64,000 bases of DNA from JACNKV01 sp964422145 (lineage in GTDB: Bacteria; Fidelibacterota; Marinisomatia; Marinisomatales; JACNKV01), in contig CAYQZV010000004.1 in the NCBI GenBank assembly GCA_964422145.1, positions 1 through 64,000 on the forward strand, written 5' to 3'. The notes beneath the pieces are model-generated. The model had not been told where the DNA came from. It did not search any database and saw nothing but the letters and a program-made list of their open reading frames with translations. Shown here one piece after another: positions 26,346-35,642 of the stretch; positions within the stretch are counted from its first letter, which is position 1; each line of letters starts with the position of its first letter. The translations under genes and the position numbers were made by a program.

Positions 26346-28640
26346 TCATTCAGAAGCGGCTTGTATCCTTTCTAAAAGAATAAAAGCAATTAAATACAAG
26401 ATGGAAGCGATAATCAATGCAAGGTCAAATCCCATCGAGAAAACAACGAACATGACAAGAACGGAACCCAAAACCGAAGCTACTCCATTCACCGCAAATC
26501 CCCAATCAATCAAATCTCGAACAATCACACCGGCTTTTGGAAACGGCATTCCCATAAAAAAGCCTAACGGAAACGTGATCAAAAAGACAAGAAATGATCT
26601 TAGGAAAATTGGAAGATGTATAAAATTATTTAAGAATAGATGTATCGCAAAAATATTAACAAGTGTGAATCCGATGATACCCAGAAAAACGATGTTGTTT
26701 TTTATCTGCAAGGAATATCTGCTGCCAATCCCAGATCCGATCAACATCGAAAAGAGTACGGTTGCAATACTATGAAAAGAGGTCCCGATAAATAAGGCGT
26801 ATTTCTGCATCAATACAATTTCAATAAAGATATATCCTATCCCCAACAAGAAGAAATAGACCCATGATCCCATTTTTAATTTAGAGGATGAAAACCGAAA
26901 CGGGAGCAAGCTCAAAGGAAGGACAAATATTATGATCGCAATTAAAATAATGGCTAACAAAGATTTTGTTAATGGGAATCCTGTGAAATCATACATGATC
27001 GTTGTTTTTTCAATTTGAGATATATCAAAGTTTTTCCATAATCCCATTTGTGCAATAAACGGTTTTGTATCTGTTGCGGGAGAAATATTGATCGAGACAG
27101 AATCGGCGTATTGTTTCCAGCCGTTTTCAATGATTTTGCTATAAAGATTTGGCTTTTCATTCTCTTGTAAAGGGAAAAGAATGTTTTTTGCGTTATGCCG
27201 ACCGGTTTGCAAATTTCCATAGGCCTCCTGTACAAACTCGGAGGTCATAGGCTGTTTGGATAATAGCAGCAATTTTCGTCTCATTTGCGGAATATCATAT
27301 ATCGCAAAATGTTTTGTCGGATCCTTCACACCGATCTCTTTCAGTGCATTCAGTACTGAACTCGTCAACCGAGGCATATAGATTTGGTGCTCCATTGAGA
27401 GAAAACCATTGTCCGATAACGCATGCCAATAATCAATGAAAGCTTCCGTTGTGTAAAGATAGTTTTCCGCAAACGAAAAAGACCCGGAACCCAAGGCTGC
27501 CCAAGTATTAGAGCTTAAAGAATATATAATATCAAATTTGTTCCTGTTCCGCTTGATATAGGTTCTGGCATCTTCAGATATCACAACTACGTTTTCAAGG
27601 GTATAGATATTCCCTGTAAAATCATTGCAAGTAATGATCTCAAATTCTTCTTTATTTTCAATCGAATCAGGGATGATATATCCTGACGGATCTCCTTCGG
27701 TCATCATTTTATTGATGTGACCGTTCACTTCTACCGCATGGATTTCAGAAGCACCATATCCCAGTGCCTGCAATACATCCATCCCGCCGCCTGAGCCCAA
27801 AGACATAAATGTACAAGAATCAAATTGGGTGATCAGGTTCTTTACATCGATATCCCAGTCATTTAACATCGGATTTTGAAGGTCCCCGTCAAACCTAACC
27901 ACAGGTGAATTGGCTAAATTGTCGATGTTCAGCCCTCGGTATTCCGGTCCGTATCCATAGATTTTGAGTTTTGCCATCGCATCCCAGTGCTCATAGATAA
28001 CAGGAGCTCTCTCCGTCCTTGCAGATCGCAACAAAGATCCTGCATCTCCAATGAACACACAGAACAAGATCAGCGGAACCAATGCCACGAACTTTCTTCC
28101 TTTTGTAATTAATGATGCTATGATTAAGGGCGTAGAAATGATAAATGCTGCATATTGTGTGCCGATTTGATTCATTAATACGATTCCGACAATGATCCCG
28201 AATGCGGCACCCACCAAATCGAACAAATACAGTTTTGGTAAATCTTTATGATAAATTTTAAACAGCAAGCCCAACGCCATCCCGCTAAAGAGAAAGGATA
28301 GGAAAAGCAATAAAATCGCCACCATGAATTTACCCATCGTCCCTGCGCTGCTGAATAATATAGAAAAATCGATATTAAGTTTAAAGATACTTATAGGTCC
28401 GACCATTGAAAAGACAGCAGACAGTGCTAAAAATGTACTTAGATATCTCTCATTATTTAAGGATGGAACAAATCTTAAACTTAAACTTCCGATCCCCAAG
28501 CCGAGTATGGCAAAAGAAAGGATCAGAAAAGAGAATGTATAGTAAAATTCAGCGGAGAATATTCTTGTCCAAATCAACTCCATTCCAATGATGGATAACG
28601 ACAGGAGTCCTATGGTCAGATATCTTCGTAAATCAATCAC
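26346..28640 (-). CDS. membrane protein with spermidine-synthase-like domain
   Basis: 764 residues. An N-terminal block of about six to seven membrane helices (residues 1-195) is followed by a spermidine synthase/SAM-methyltransferase-like domain (about 210-500) with glycine motif SLGSGGGMDVLQALGYG and AVEVNGHINKMM. A second block of about seven helices (560-760) contains PLGFFMGMPFPKAGVIVRD. This architecture is a known but poorly characterised family in which the soluble domain resembles polyamine aminopropyltransferases. Whether it makes a polyamine, senses a nucleotide or transports something is unknown. It lies 35 bases downstream of the TldE gene. A plus-strand frame over its 3' end is an antisense shadow. 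Confidence 0.8.
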   Translation of the reverse strand: MIDLRRYLTIGLLSLSIIGMELIWTRIFSAEFYYTFSFLILSFAILGLGIGSLSLRFVPSLNNERYLSTFLALSAVFSMVGPISIFKLNIDFSILFSSAGTMGKFMVAILLLFLSFLFSGMALGLLFKIYHKDLPKLYLFDLVGAAFGIIVGIVLMNQIGTQYAAFIISTPLIIASLITKGRKFVALVPLILFCVFIGDAGSLLRSARTERAPVIYEHWDAMAKLKIYGYGPEYRGLNIDNLANSPVVRFDGDLQNPMLNDWDIDVKNLITQFDSCTFMSLGSGGGMDVLQALGYGASEIHAVEVNGHINKMMTEGDPSGYIIPDSIENKEEFEIITCNDFTGNIYTLENVVVISEDARTYIKRNRNKFDIIYSLSSNTWAALGSGSFSFAENYLYTTEAFIDYWHALSDNGFLSMEHQIYMPRLTSSVLNALKEIGVKDPTKHFAIYDIPQMRRKLLLLSKQPMTSEFVQEAYGNLQTGRHNAKNILFPLQENEKPNLYSKIIENGWKQYADSVSINISPATDTKPFIAQMGLWKNFDISQIEKTTIMYDFTGFPLTKSLLAIILIAIIIFVLPLSLLPFRFSSSKLKMGSWVYFFLLGIGYIFIEIVLMQKYALFIGTSFHSIATVLFSMLIGSGIGSRYSLQIKNNIVFLGIIGFTLVNIFAIHLFLNNFIHLPIFLRSFLVFLITFPLGFFMGMPFPKAGVIVRDLIDWGFAVNGVASVLGSVLVMFVVFSMGFDLALIIASILYLIAFILLERIQAASE

Positions 28641-28675
28641 CGGCAGTTTACTTGCTTAAGTTTATAGTCGGTTAT

Positions 28676-29989
28676 TTATAAACCTGCAAATGTAATTCCT
28701 TCGAACACCATCGTCGGTGTTAACCAGGAAGAATACTGATATGGATCGTTTCCTAATTCAACCAATTGGTTTAATAATTCACTAAAGTTCCCGGATATAT
28801 TCATTTCATTGATGGGCTTTGTTCTAACGCCGTTTTCAATTAACCACCCTGTGATTCCCAATGAGAAATCCCCTGTTGTTGAATTGGAGTTTCCGCCGAT
28901 AAATCCTGTAACCAACATGGCTTTTTTCATATCCTTTTCGATTTCCATTCCCGATCGATTCCCTAAAGAGAAAACCAAGTTGGATGATCCTCCGGTTGTC
29001 GGATTCATCTTCAATTTGCGCCCGTAATACACATCGATATAATAATTTTTTAAGATGCCTTTGTCAAGGACGGGCATTTGTTTTGCAGCAATTCCGTCTC
29101 CGTCATAATAACGGCTTCCCATTCCGCGAACAACATGCGGATTATCCAAAATAGATAAGATACTTGATGCAATTTTTTGATTTTTCTTGCCATCAAGGAA
29201 GGATGATTTCTGCTGAAGATTGCCTCCTGACAGAGCACTAAATATCCCCCACAAGAGTCTTGGTGTAACGTGATTCTCTAAGATCATAGGAAGCGTGATG
29301 GTCTTGATCTTGGTTTGCCCGACTGAATCTTGTGTGCGTTGCAGTGCTTCATCTGCAATTCGATTTAAATCCGGGAGATCATTGTGATGCCGCGTTCCAT
29401 AAAATCTCCAATTTTGCGGTTTTTTCCCGTTTCCGTCATCAAGAGATACTTCTGCTCCAGCATGAAAATTGGTGTTTCTGTAAATCCCCTGAAATCCGTT
29501 TGATTTTAAATGTATGTTTTCATACTCGCTGTCACCAAAACTGGTCGAAACAGAGACAATACGATCATCTTTAGGTCGGATACGGTCATACATCTGTTTA
29601 GCGTAATTGATTCGCTGTTTTGTTTCCATGTTTGGAATGGAGTCATCAAAAAGCTGTAAATCTTTTGTTGATCGTCCTTCGTATAGACTTGGGTCCGGCA
29701 GCGTTTTAAACGGATCTTCACCCAGATATTTTGTCATGGATACCGCATTGGTAATAAATTTCTTCAAAGCGGGTTCGGTCAAATCATTTGTTGAATGAGA
29801 GGAATATTTTCCTTCCGAAAAAACTTCAATAAACAGTGAATTTGACGTGGATTCTTTGAGTGTATCTATCTTCCCGTCTCGGTATTGTACATTCGTGGAA
29901 CGCTGTCTGCTGACGGTAACTGTACAGTCATCAGCTCCTTGATTTTTTGTATATTTCTGTACCCAATCTGCTAACTTGACTTTATCCAT
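28676..29989 (-). CDS. pmbA: TldE/PmbA-family protease subunit
   Basis: A 437-residue protein of the TldD/PmbA (U62) family. It is the non-metal-binding partner that pairs with TldD to cleave unfolded or modified peptides, such as microcin B17 precursor and CcdA in E. coli. The N-terminal DDCTVTVSRQRSTNVQYRDGKIDTLKES and the C-terminal half (ATSS-like GGNSNSTTGDFSLGITGWLIENGVR) are diagnostic. There is no signal peptide and no HExxxH, as expected for TldE. The gene starts four bases after tldD, so the pair is one transcription unit. Identity is confident; the peptide substrate here is unknown. Confidence 0.88.
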   Translation of the reverse strand: MDKVKLADWVQKYTKNQGADDCTVTVSRQRSTNVQYRDGKIDTLKESTSNSLFIEVFSEGKYSSHSTNDLTEPALKKFITNAVSMTKYLGEDPFKTLPDPSLYEGRSTKDLQLFDDSIPNMETKQRINYAKQMYDRIRPKDDRIVSVSTSFGDSEYENIHLKSNGFQGIYRNTNFHAGAEVSLDDGNGKKPQNWRFYGTRHHNDLPDLNRIADEALQRTQDSVGQTKIKTITLPMILENHVTPRLLWGIFSALSGGNLQQKSSFLDGKKNQKIASSILSILDNPHVVRGMGSRYYDGDGIAAKQMPVLDKGILKNYYIDVYYGRKLKMNPTTGGSSNLVFSLGNRSGMEIEKDMKKAMLVTGFIGGNSNSTTGDFSLGITGWLIENGVRTKPINEMNISGNFSELLNQLVELGNDPYQYSSWLTPTMVFEGITFAGL

Positions 29990-29993
29990 GATA

Positions 29994-31511
29994 TTAACTC
30001 GTTCCTCCTACTGTAATTGAAGAAATCAATATACTGGGCAACCCGTGGGATACAGGCACTGATTGCCCGTTCTTTCCGCACGTCCAACCTGTTTCAGCCA
30101 TGGAATAATCATTCCCAACCATCGTTACCCGCTTTAAGACTTCCGGTCCGTTCCCAATTATATTAACATCTTTAATCGGAGCTGTTATTTTTCCATTCTC
30201 AATTAGCGCGCCCAGTTTGACATAAAACGTAAAATCACCCGGGCCGATATTGACCTCGCCATTCATAAACTGATCAGCTAATACACCATATTCCACATTT
30301 GCAATGATTTCATCAAATGTATGTGGACCATTCAGCATGTAGGTATTCCGCATTCTCGGCATTGGTTGATGCTTGAAGGACTCACGTCTTCCGTTACCGG
30401 TCGGTTCGACACCATAATGATTTGCAGAAATACGGTCATGTAAATAGGATCGCAATATTCCATTCTCCACCAGAACGGTTTCTTGTGATGGACTGCATTC
30501 GTCATCCACGTTGATTGATCCTCGGACATGAGGGTTTAAACCACTATCAACAATATTGACAAAATCAGGCGCGATCCGTTTATTTAATTTATCAGAGTAA
30601 ATCGAACTGTTAATCCGATTAAAATCTGCTTCCATTCCATGTCCGATTGCCTCGTGCAGTAATATCCCGGAACTTCCCGGTGTCAATACAACCGGATATT
30701 CACCTGCAGGAGCCGGTTTTGCATCAAACAATTTTACAGTACTGTCTACGGCTTTCTTTGGAAGTTCAGCCATTTTTTCAGGTGTCAAATAATTGATGTC
30801 ATCCCGGACTGAAAAATTATATCCGTTCGACTCTAAATCTCCATTTTGCTCGGCAGTACAATACACGTTCACTCGAAGCATCGGTTGATAATCAGAGCAT
30901 ATCTTCCCTTCGGAATTGGCTACTAAAATATATTTTTCTGAGTCGTACATACTGACCGAATTCTTTACGATCCTACGATCCAGTGCAAATGTCGCTTCAT
31001 CCAGTGATTTTACAATTTTAACACGTTTTTCAACTCCGAGTTTTTCCCATGGAGTTTGAATCGGATAATAATTGGGCAAGGACATCGGAACAAATTCAGA
31101 CGGAGGAGCTTTGGCAGATCCGGAGGCAATGCTGGCTGCCGTCCTTGCTGCTGATTTCATACTTGCCAAGCTAAGGTCTTCTGTAAAAGAATAACCGGTT
31201 TGATCTCCTTTTAACACGCGGATTCCAACACCCAAAGTGACATGTGTATTTGCAGAATTGACAATCCTGTCCTGTATTCGAATGGAGTTATTAATGGAAT
31301 TTTCAAAGAAAATATCAGCATAGTCACCGCCGTACATAAGGGCTTCTTCTAATATCTTTCTGATGATATCTTCGTCAATTCCCAGAGCGGTAAATCTTCC
31401 GGGGGTATTACCATTACCCATAATCATGCCGGGCATTAAACTGGCCATCGATGCCAATGCAAGTCCTGAACCTGTCACTTTGATAAACTCCCTTCGTGTA
31501 ATATTTGTCAT
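29994..31511 (-). CDS. tldD: TldD-family metalloprotease with Tat signal
   Basis: 505 residues. The metalloprotease core has the zinc motif HEAIGHGMEAD (H286, E287, H291), and a Cys farther on is the likely third ligand as in the family (around DDECSP). The N-terminus reads TRREFIKVTGSGLALASMASL, which matches a twin-arginine export signal (S/T-R-R-x-F-x-K then a weakly hydrophobic stretch). TldD is normally cytoplasmic, so export of a folded TldD is notable. The pmbA gene follows at once and lacks any signal; a folded heterodimer could be carried out together by Tat (inference). The upstream DUF5916 gene runs in the same direction. Confidence 0.88.
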   Translation of the reverse strand: MTNITRREFIKVTGSGLALASMASLMPGMIMGNGNTPGRFTALGIDEDIIRKILEEALMYGGDYADIFFENSINNSIRIQDRIVNSANTHVTLGVGIRVLKGDQTGYSFTEDLSLASMKSAARTAASIASGSAKAPPSEFVPMSLPNYYPIQTPWEKLGVEKRVKIVKSLDEATFALDRRIVKNSVSMYDSEKYILVANSEGKICSDYQPMLRVNVYCTAEQNGDLESNGYNFSVRDDINYLTPEKMAELPKKAVDSTVKLFDAKPAPAGEYPVVLTPGSSGILLHEAIGHGMEADFNRINSSIYSDKLNKRIAPDFVNIVDSGLNPHVRGSINVDDECSPSQETVLVENGILRSYLHDRISANHYGVEPTGNGRRESFKHQPMPRMRNTYMLNGPHTFDEIIANVEYGVLADQFMNGEVNIGPGDFTFYVKLGALIENGKITAPIKDVNIIGNGPEVLKRVTMVGNDYSMAETGWTCGKNGQSVPVSHGLPSILISSITVGGTS

Positions 31512-31532
31512 ATCTTTCTCACTAATAAATTG

Positions 31533-32426
31533 TTACAAATTAATCAAATAATTAACTTTAAGCAGTAAAATGTTTTCCGGATCCGTTTCGGTGAATAATG
31601 TGTTCATATCTTCTCCTAAATCAAAAAGTCCACGATCAATGTAATCAATTTTACCCTGTGACCAAACCGCATAGAGAGTGGACCCGGGTAAAAATTCCCA
31701 TCGAAGAACTAAATTGGAATTAAATGATTTATAGTTAAAGTCTAAATTGGGAATTACATAATCAATCGTACCTGTTGCTCCTTCGTCAATCTCCCAATAA
31801 CCGGTTGTTTCATTATAAGAAATCTCATCTTCTGTAAATGAGTAGAACCGGCTATCATAATCATCACCTTTCGGATTGATCACTTTAATAAAGCGATCGT
31901 ATCGACCGGCTGTAACGAATGGTGACCCATAATATTGAAGCGATAAATTGGGTGTTAATGTCCAATCCAAACGGAAGGTGGATGAGAATGTATTTTGTTC
32001 GAAGTTCGCCAGGAGATAATCTTCAGTGCTTGTGACAAGATTAAGTGTGGGGGTATACCCTGACCAATTCGCCCATGTATCATGCTGATAATTGTAATTT
32101 GCTGATATTGAGAGATTGACATTTTGTCCCGGTCTCCAGTTTACACCTGTACGGATTCCATTCCAATGGGTCCCCATTTTATTTTGACCTTTATGCAAAT
32201 TGACGTTGTAAGATATCTTTTTTCTCATATCAGTGTCAAAAAACAACCAACCATTCATTTTTCCATCGGTTTTAATCGCTGGTCCGCCCCATAAAGCTGT
32301 ATTATGAACCCCCGGACCATCAACATTTAATCCGGTGCCAAATGACATGTAATTATTAAATGTTAGATTAACATTGACATTCCCGCCGAGAGGGTGAGCT
32401 TCTGCCCAAAATTCGTACCGTGCCAT
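31533..32426 (-). CDS. DUF5916 protein, C-terminal fragment (frameshifted)
   Basis: A 297-residue frame rich in beta strands with alternating aromatic residues (NVNVNLTFNNYMSFGTGLN, then LRWEFLPGSTLYAVWSQGK and a final LLKVNYLINL), typical of the outer-membrane beta-barrel half of DUF5916 proteins. It is in a different frame from the N-terminal fragment, which overlaps it at 32363-32426. No ribosome site precedes its ATG, so it is not an independent gene. Joined to the upstream fragment the protein would be about 886 residues, about the normal family length. The break maps to a CCCAAAA run at 32405-32411. Confidence 0.75.
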   Translation of the reverse strand: MARYEFWAEAHPLGGNVNVNLTFNNYMSFGTGLNVDGPGVHNTALWGGPAIKTDGKMNGWLFFDTDMRKKISYNVNLHKGQNKMGTHWNGIRTGVNWRPGQNVNLSISANYNYQHDTWANWSGYTPTLNLVTSTEDYLLANFEQNTFSSTFRLDWTLTPNLSLQYYGSPFVTAGRYDRFIKVINPKGDDYDSRFYSFTEDEISYNETTGYWEIDEGATGTIDYVIPNLDFNYKSFNSNLVLRWEFLPGSTLYAVWSQGKIDYIDRGLFDLGEDMNTLFTETDPENILLLKVNYLINL

Positions 32427-34192
32427 GCGCTGATATTACATCGATAGTTTCGAATATAGTTTCCCGGGTCGTTTTCCTGTCTGCTAAACCAAACAAATTG
32501 AACCTGGTTGTCAACGTTCCTATGATATCCCAAATCATTGGCTTCGAAACCCGGAGAAAACATCCATTGCCCAAAACCCCATCTCCATTCACCGGATACT
32601 TTAAAAAGCCCAAGGTTCTGAGCAAATCCGGAAAGAGAAGTTGCGGTTGAATCCACATCTAAATGATCGGCATCGGGTCTTTGGAAATAATGGTTTGGAG
32701 ACAACTGCGTATTTAAAATAGCATCGGTTGATCCCATCACATTCGAGAATGACGCGCCGGCAATTAAGATGTATGAATTATCCATGAAAAGATGTGTAAA
32801 ATCAATTCCGCCTGAGTAGGCATCGGTATGCAGCCAATTCAAATGTTCGTCTTCAGTTTCAATTTTTCTATTCACTGCAGTTATGATTCCGCCGATAGTC
32901 GTCCGTCCTTCTCTAAAGTCTTTTTGAATCCGATTCACAAAATAATTGGTGATCGGCTCAATCACCTGATCATATTTAGATCCGTCTTCATAGCGAATTT
33001 CAGCTGTTTCTTCAGCCGTTACCGCATCCATGATACCAATCGAAAGCCCGTTGCTTGTTTTTCCGCTGAGTTTCGCAGCACCCAAAATTCGGGTTGAGCT
33101 CGGTTCTGTAATATATCCATCAGAATAATCACCCCAATAAGCACTGAAATGAGGAGACCGGCCTATTCGGCGTGTGTAGAACAAAGAATTCCAGCTTTGG
33201 TCTCCGTCACCGATTCCAAGCGGATAATGGAAGATGTTTCCCCCCTCGATAAAGAAGGGGCGTTTTTCTTGAAAATATGATTCAAACGCAGACAGATTCA
33301 ATTCCGCGGGATCCGCTTCTACTTGACCAAAATCTGGATTAACCGTCATATCCAAAGTCAGATTGTTTGTGACTCCGATTTTCACATCCATTCCTATATC
33401 ACCCAATATATCATACTCTTCAGCATGAACAGGATTGACATACTGATTGGAGTGATTCATTTGTCCGGTTATATACGGTGTCACCTGTATCTGTTTTTGC
33501 TGAGGAATATTATTCAAATTATTCATCGATCCGAAATGGCTTACAAATCCATGCTCATCTTTGGACCAGTATGTCCAAAAATCCTCTTCATTGTTATGCT
33601 CGATATTTCGTTTAATTTGAAATCCCCACGTCTGAGTATCGGCTGTTTCAAACCGTAACTCTCGAAACGGTATTTTGAATTCAGCGGACCATCCACCTTC
33701 AAAAATAGAAGACTGACCATCCCAAACGGCATTCCAGTTTACATCGGCTTCTTCATCATTCGCCCACCGCATGTCCCGTTTGACACCGACAGGATTGACT
33801 GCAAATGAAAAAGCCGTGCGGTTATCGTTATAACTATCGACAAACACAATCACCCAATCACTGGGAGACCATTCATCCCTCCGTGTGAGAATACTTTTGA
33901 TTTTGGAAGGATCTTTCATATATGCCTTAATTCCGACATATAAGTTTTTATCATCATAACAGACAAACGCTTCTGTTTTCTCCGTCGGGGGGACATTCTC
34001 AATAGGTTCTCTCTGAATAAAATCACTTATGGGAAGAAGTGTTCCCCAGATGTCTTCATCCAGTCTTCCATCGATGGAAATATATCTTTCTCCCAAAGAG
34101 ACGGCTTCAAACTCTTTTTCTGATCCTGTTGTTTTGGGGGTTATGACATTCAAAAGAATAAAGCAACCGATGATCATTCTTCTAATTAACAT
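32363..34192 (-). CDS. DUF5916 / CBM9-like protein, N-terminal fragment (frameshifted)
   Basis: 609 residues with a signal peptide at 1-25. Residues 30-220 form a CBM9-like (carbohydrate-binding family 9) domain: DGRLDEDIWGTLLPISDFIQREP, then FVCYDDKNLYVGIKAY, then EFKIPFRELRF. A beta-rich DUF5916 region follows (KRPFFIEGGNIFHYPLG, TRRIGRSPHF). The sequence is family-like up to HGTNFG and then runs into about 13 unrelated residues and a stop, while the proper continuation (AEAHPLGGNVNVN) is in the next frame. One extra G in the minus-strand GGG run restores a full protein. Family members are outer-membrane proteins of uncertain function. The gene is probably co-transcribed with tldD-pmbA downstream. 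Confidence 0.8.
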   Translation of the reverse strand: MLIRRMIIGCFILLNVITPKTTGSEKEFEAVSLGERYISIDGRLDEDIWGTLLPISDFIQREPIENVPPTEKTEAFVCYDDKNLYVGIKAYMKDPSKIKSILTRRDEWSPSDWVIVFVDSYNDNRTAFSFAVNPVGVKRDMRWANDEEADVNWNAVWDGQSSIFEGGWSAEFKIPFRELRFETADTQTWGFQIKRNIEHNNEEDFWTYWSKDEHGFVSHFGSMNNLNNIPQQKQIQVTPYITGQMNHSNQYVNPVHAEEYDILGDIGMDVKIGVTNNLTLDMTVNPDFGQVEADPAELNLSAFESYFQEKRPFFIEGGNIFHYPLGIGDGDQSWNSLFYTRRIGRSPHFSAYWGDYSDGYITEPSSTRILGAAKLSGKTSNGLSIGIMDAVTAEETAEIRYEDGSKYDQVIEPITNYFVNRIQKDFREGRTTIGGIITAVNRKIETEDEHLNWLHTDAYSGGIDFTHLFMDNSYILIAGASFSNVMGSTDAILNTQLSPNHYFQRPDADHLDVDSTATSLSGFAQNLGLFKVSGEWRWGFGQWMFSPGFEANDLGYHRNVDNQVQFVWFSRQENDPGNYIRNYRCNISAWHGTNFGQKLTLSAGMSMLI

Positions 34193-34235
34193 TTTTTAAT
34201 TCCCTTTGGTTTAAGAATGTTTCCTGTCTGTTTGA

Positions 34236-35483
34236 TTAAAAACCAAACCACACTCCAACCGTGGCTGTTTTTCCAAATGGTAAATCAGGAGCATTTCCGC
34301 CGACGGTATACGAGTCGGTCATAAAGGTTTTTTCTGTCCAATTATCATTGAAGGTAAAGGTTTTCATCAAACCGTAACGTGCATGGAATCCAAACCAGTT
34401 TTTGATTCGCAATAAAGCGCCGACTGATGTTTCTCCAATTCCATAACCTTTGTGAAACTTTTGATATTTCCCGGATAATTCTGTATTCTGCCAATCATAC
34501 CCATTGGTTTCACCCATTTCGATGGTCATCATTCCGCCGCCAACCATCAAATCAAAATCGATAACCAATCGTTTTGTGAATAACGGAATTTTTTTGGTTA
34601 GAGTAACTCCGCCGAATCCGTTTTCAACTACCAGATGACGTTTCCCGCCTGAAATAGAAACCGCTTCTTGATTCATGAATCCATATCCTCTGCCGCCGAG
34701 AAACCAGCCTTTACCGATATTCCCCATACCGCCGCCGCCAAAATATATGGTTCTCTCTGGTGTGAGTTCGGCAAAACCAAATTGTGTTAGTATTGTATTT
34801 AATTCTGAATAATCAAAATCAATATATTTTGCATTGATAAATCCACCACCATATCCAGGTGATAATTTACGGGATTTTTTGATTTTTATTGTTTTATCTT
34901 TATTGATCGGTTTGGGAGGAGGAGCTAAGAATGTCAAATCGGTCGTCAATTCTACTTCGTTTCTGAAATAGGTGATTTCTACCGTATCGCCGATATGTTG
35001 ACCGTTTATCAGACTTCGCAGGTGTTCTTCTCCGCGGACTTTTATTCCGTTCCATGTCATTACAATATCGCTGCCCATTAGCTTCGCGCGATCTGCATTA
35101 GTGCCTTTATCTACTTTTGTAATTAACACACCATAATTATGCGGGTAATGCATTTCATATGCAGATTGAAACGTTAAGTCATCAATGTACACTCCCATTT
35201 TTATCTTTTTATTATTAGAGGAAAATGCATGACTTGTAATTGAAGGGATTGGCGGAATTTCCATTCCGATTTCAACGGCTTTTTCTACCTCAGCTCCCCA
35301 TGTTTCCATTTCCTCTCCCCATTCTTCGAGGCGTTCTTCAAGGGTTTCTATTTTCTCCTCTGCCGCTTCAACCTGCTGTTCTTCTAGTTCAGCCAGCTTC
35401 TCGGCTGTAGAGGTTGTATCTTCTTGGGTTTGGGCAAATAATAATACGCTTGATATAATAATGATTACGCTTGTCATTTTCAT
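34236..35483 (-). CDS. secreted PDZ-domain protein with coiled coil
   Basis: A 415-residue exported protein with a signal peptide at about 1-17. A Glu/Lys-rich coiled coil (about 25-75) reads EKLAELEEQQVEAAEEKIET. A PDZ domain (about 105-190) has YGVLITKVDKGTNADRAKLMGSDIVMTWNGIKV, the usual ligand-groove and DxI-x-x-x-NG pattern. The C-terminal 200 residues are Gly-rich and aromatic with barrel-like strands ending in Phe (VGVWFGF), suggesting membrane-beta or surface association. There is no protease triad, so it is an adaptor or chaperone rather than DegP. AAGGA precedes the ATG. A palindrome lies about 60 bases upstream. The function is unknown. Confidence 0.75.
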   Translation of the reverse strand: MKMTSVIIIISSVLLFAQTQEDTTSTAEKLAELEEQQVEAAEEKIETLEERLEEWGEEMETWGAEVEKAVEIGMEIPPIPSITSHAFSSNNKKIKMGVYIDDLTFQSAYEMHYPHNYGVLITKVDKGTNADRAKLMGSDIVMTWNGIKVRGEEHLRSLINGQHIGDTVEITYFRNEVELTTDLTFLAPPPKPINKDKTIKIKKSRKLSPGYGGGFINAKYIDFDYSELNTILTQFGFAELTPERTIYFGGGGMGNIGKGWFLGGRGYGFMNQEAVSISGGKRHLVVENGFGGVTLTKKIPLFTKRLVIDFDLMVGGGMMTIEMGETNGYDWQNTELSGKYQKFHKGYGIGETSVGALLRIKNWFGFHARYGLMKTFTFNDNWTEKTFMTDSYTVGGNAPDLPFGKTATVGVWFGF

Positions 35484-35537
35484 CGTTTGTGTTCCTTTTG
35501 GTTGGTTTTATAAACTCGGTAATTTCGTTATATATAA

Positions 35538-35556
35538 TTGTTAGACACCCTAACAA
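35538..35556 (-). promoter_or_regulatory. palindromic operator candidate upstream of the PDZ gene
   Basis: TTGTTAG and CTAACAA form perfect 7-base arms around a 5-base centre, about 55-73 bases before the PDZ-gene ATG. Read on the minus strand, TTGTTA could be a -35 box with TATATA 16 bases later as -10, so a bound dimer would cover the promoter. No cognate regulator gene is identified. Assignment is by position only. Confidence 0.45.
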
Positions 35557-35592
35557 CAAAAAAGTTGTCAAAAATATTTATAAGGTAGTATG

Positions 35593-35628
35593 AACATATT
35601 GAAGCAGCTGTTGCTGCTTCAATATGTT
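35593..35628 (-). terminator. terminator-like 16-bp hairpin after the M42 peptidase gene
   Basis: AACATATTGAAGCAGC pairs perfectly with GCTGCTTCAATATGTT around a 4-base loop. It lies 15 bases past the M42 stop codon on the minus strand. The T tract that follows is weak, so it may act as an RNA-stabilising hairpin instead of a strong intrinsic terminator. Confidence 0.55.
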
Positions 35629-35642
35629 TTGGTATCATTCTC

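Noticed and set aside
26314..26775. 153-residue plus-strand frame over the end of the spermidine-synthase-like gene
   Set aside because: It is antisense to a clear membrane-protein gene, rich in Lys, Asn and Ile with no recognisable domain; a shadow frame.
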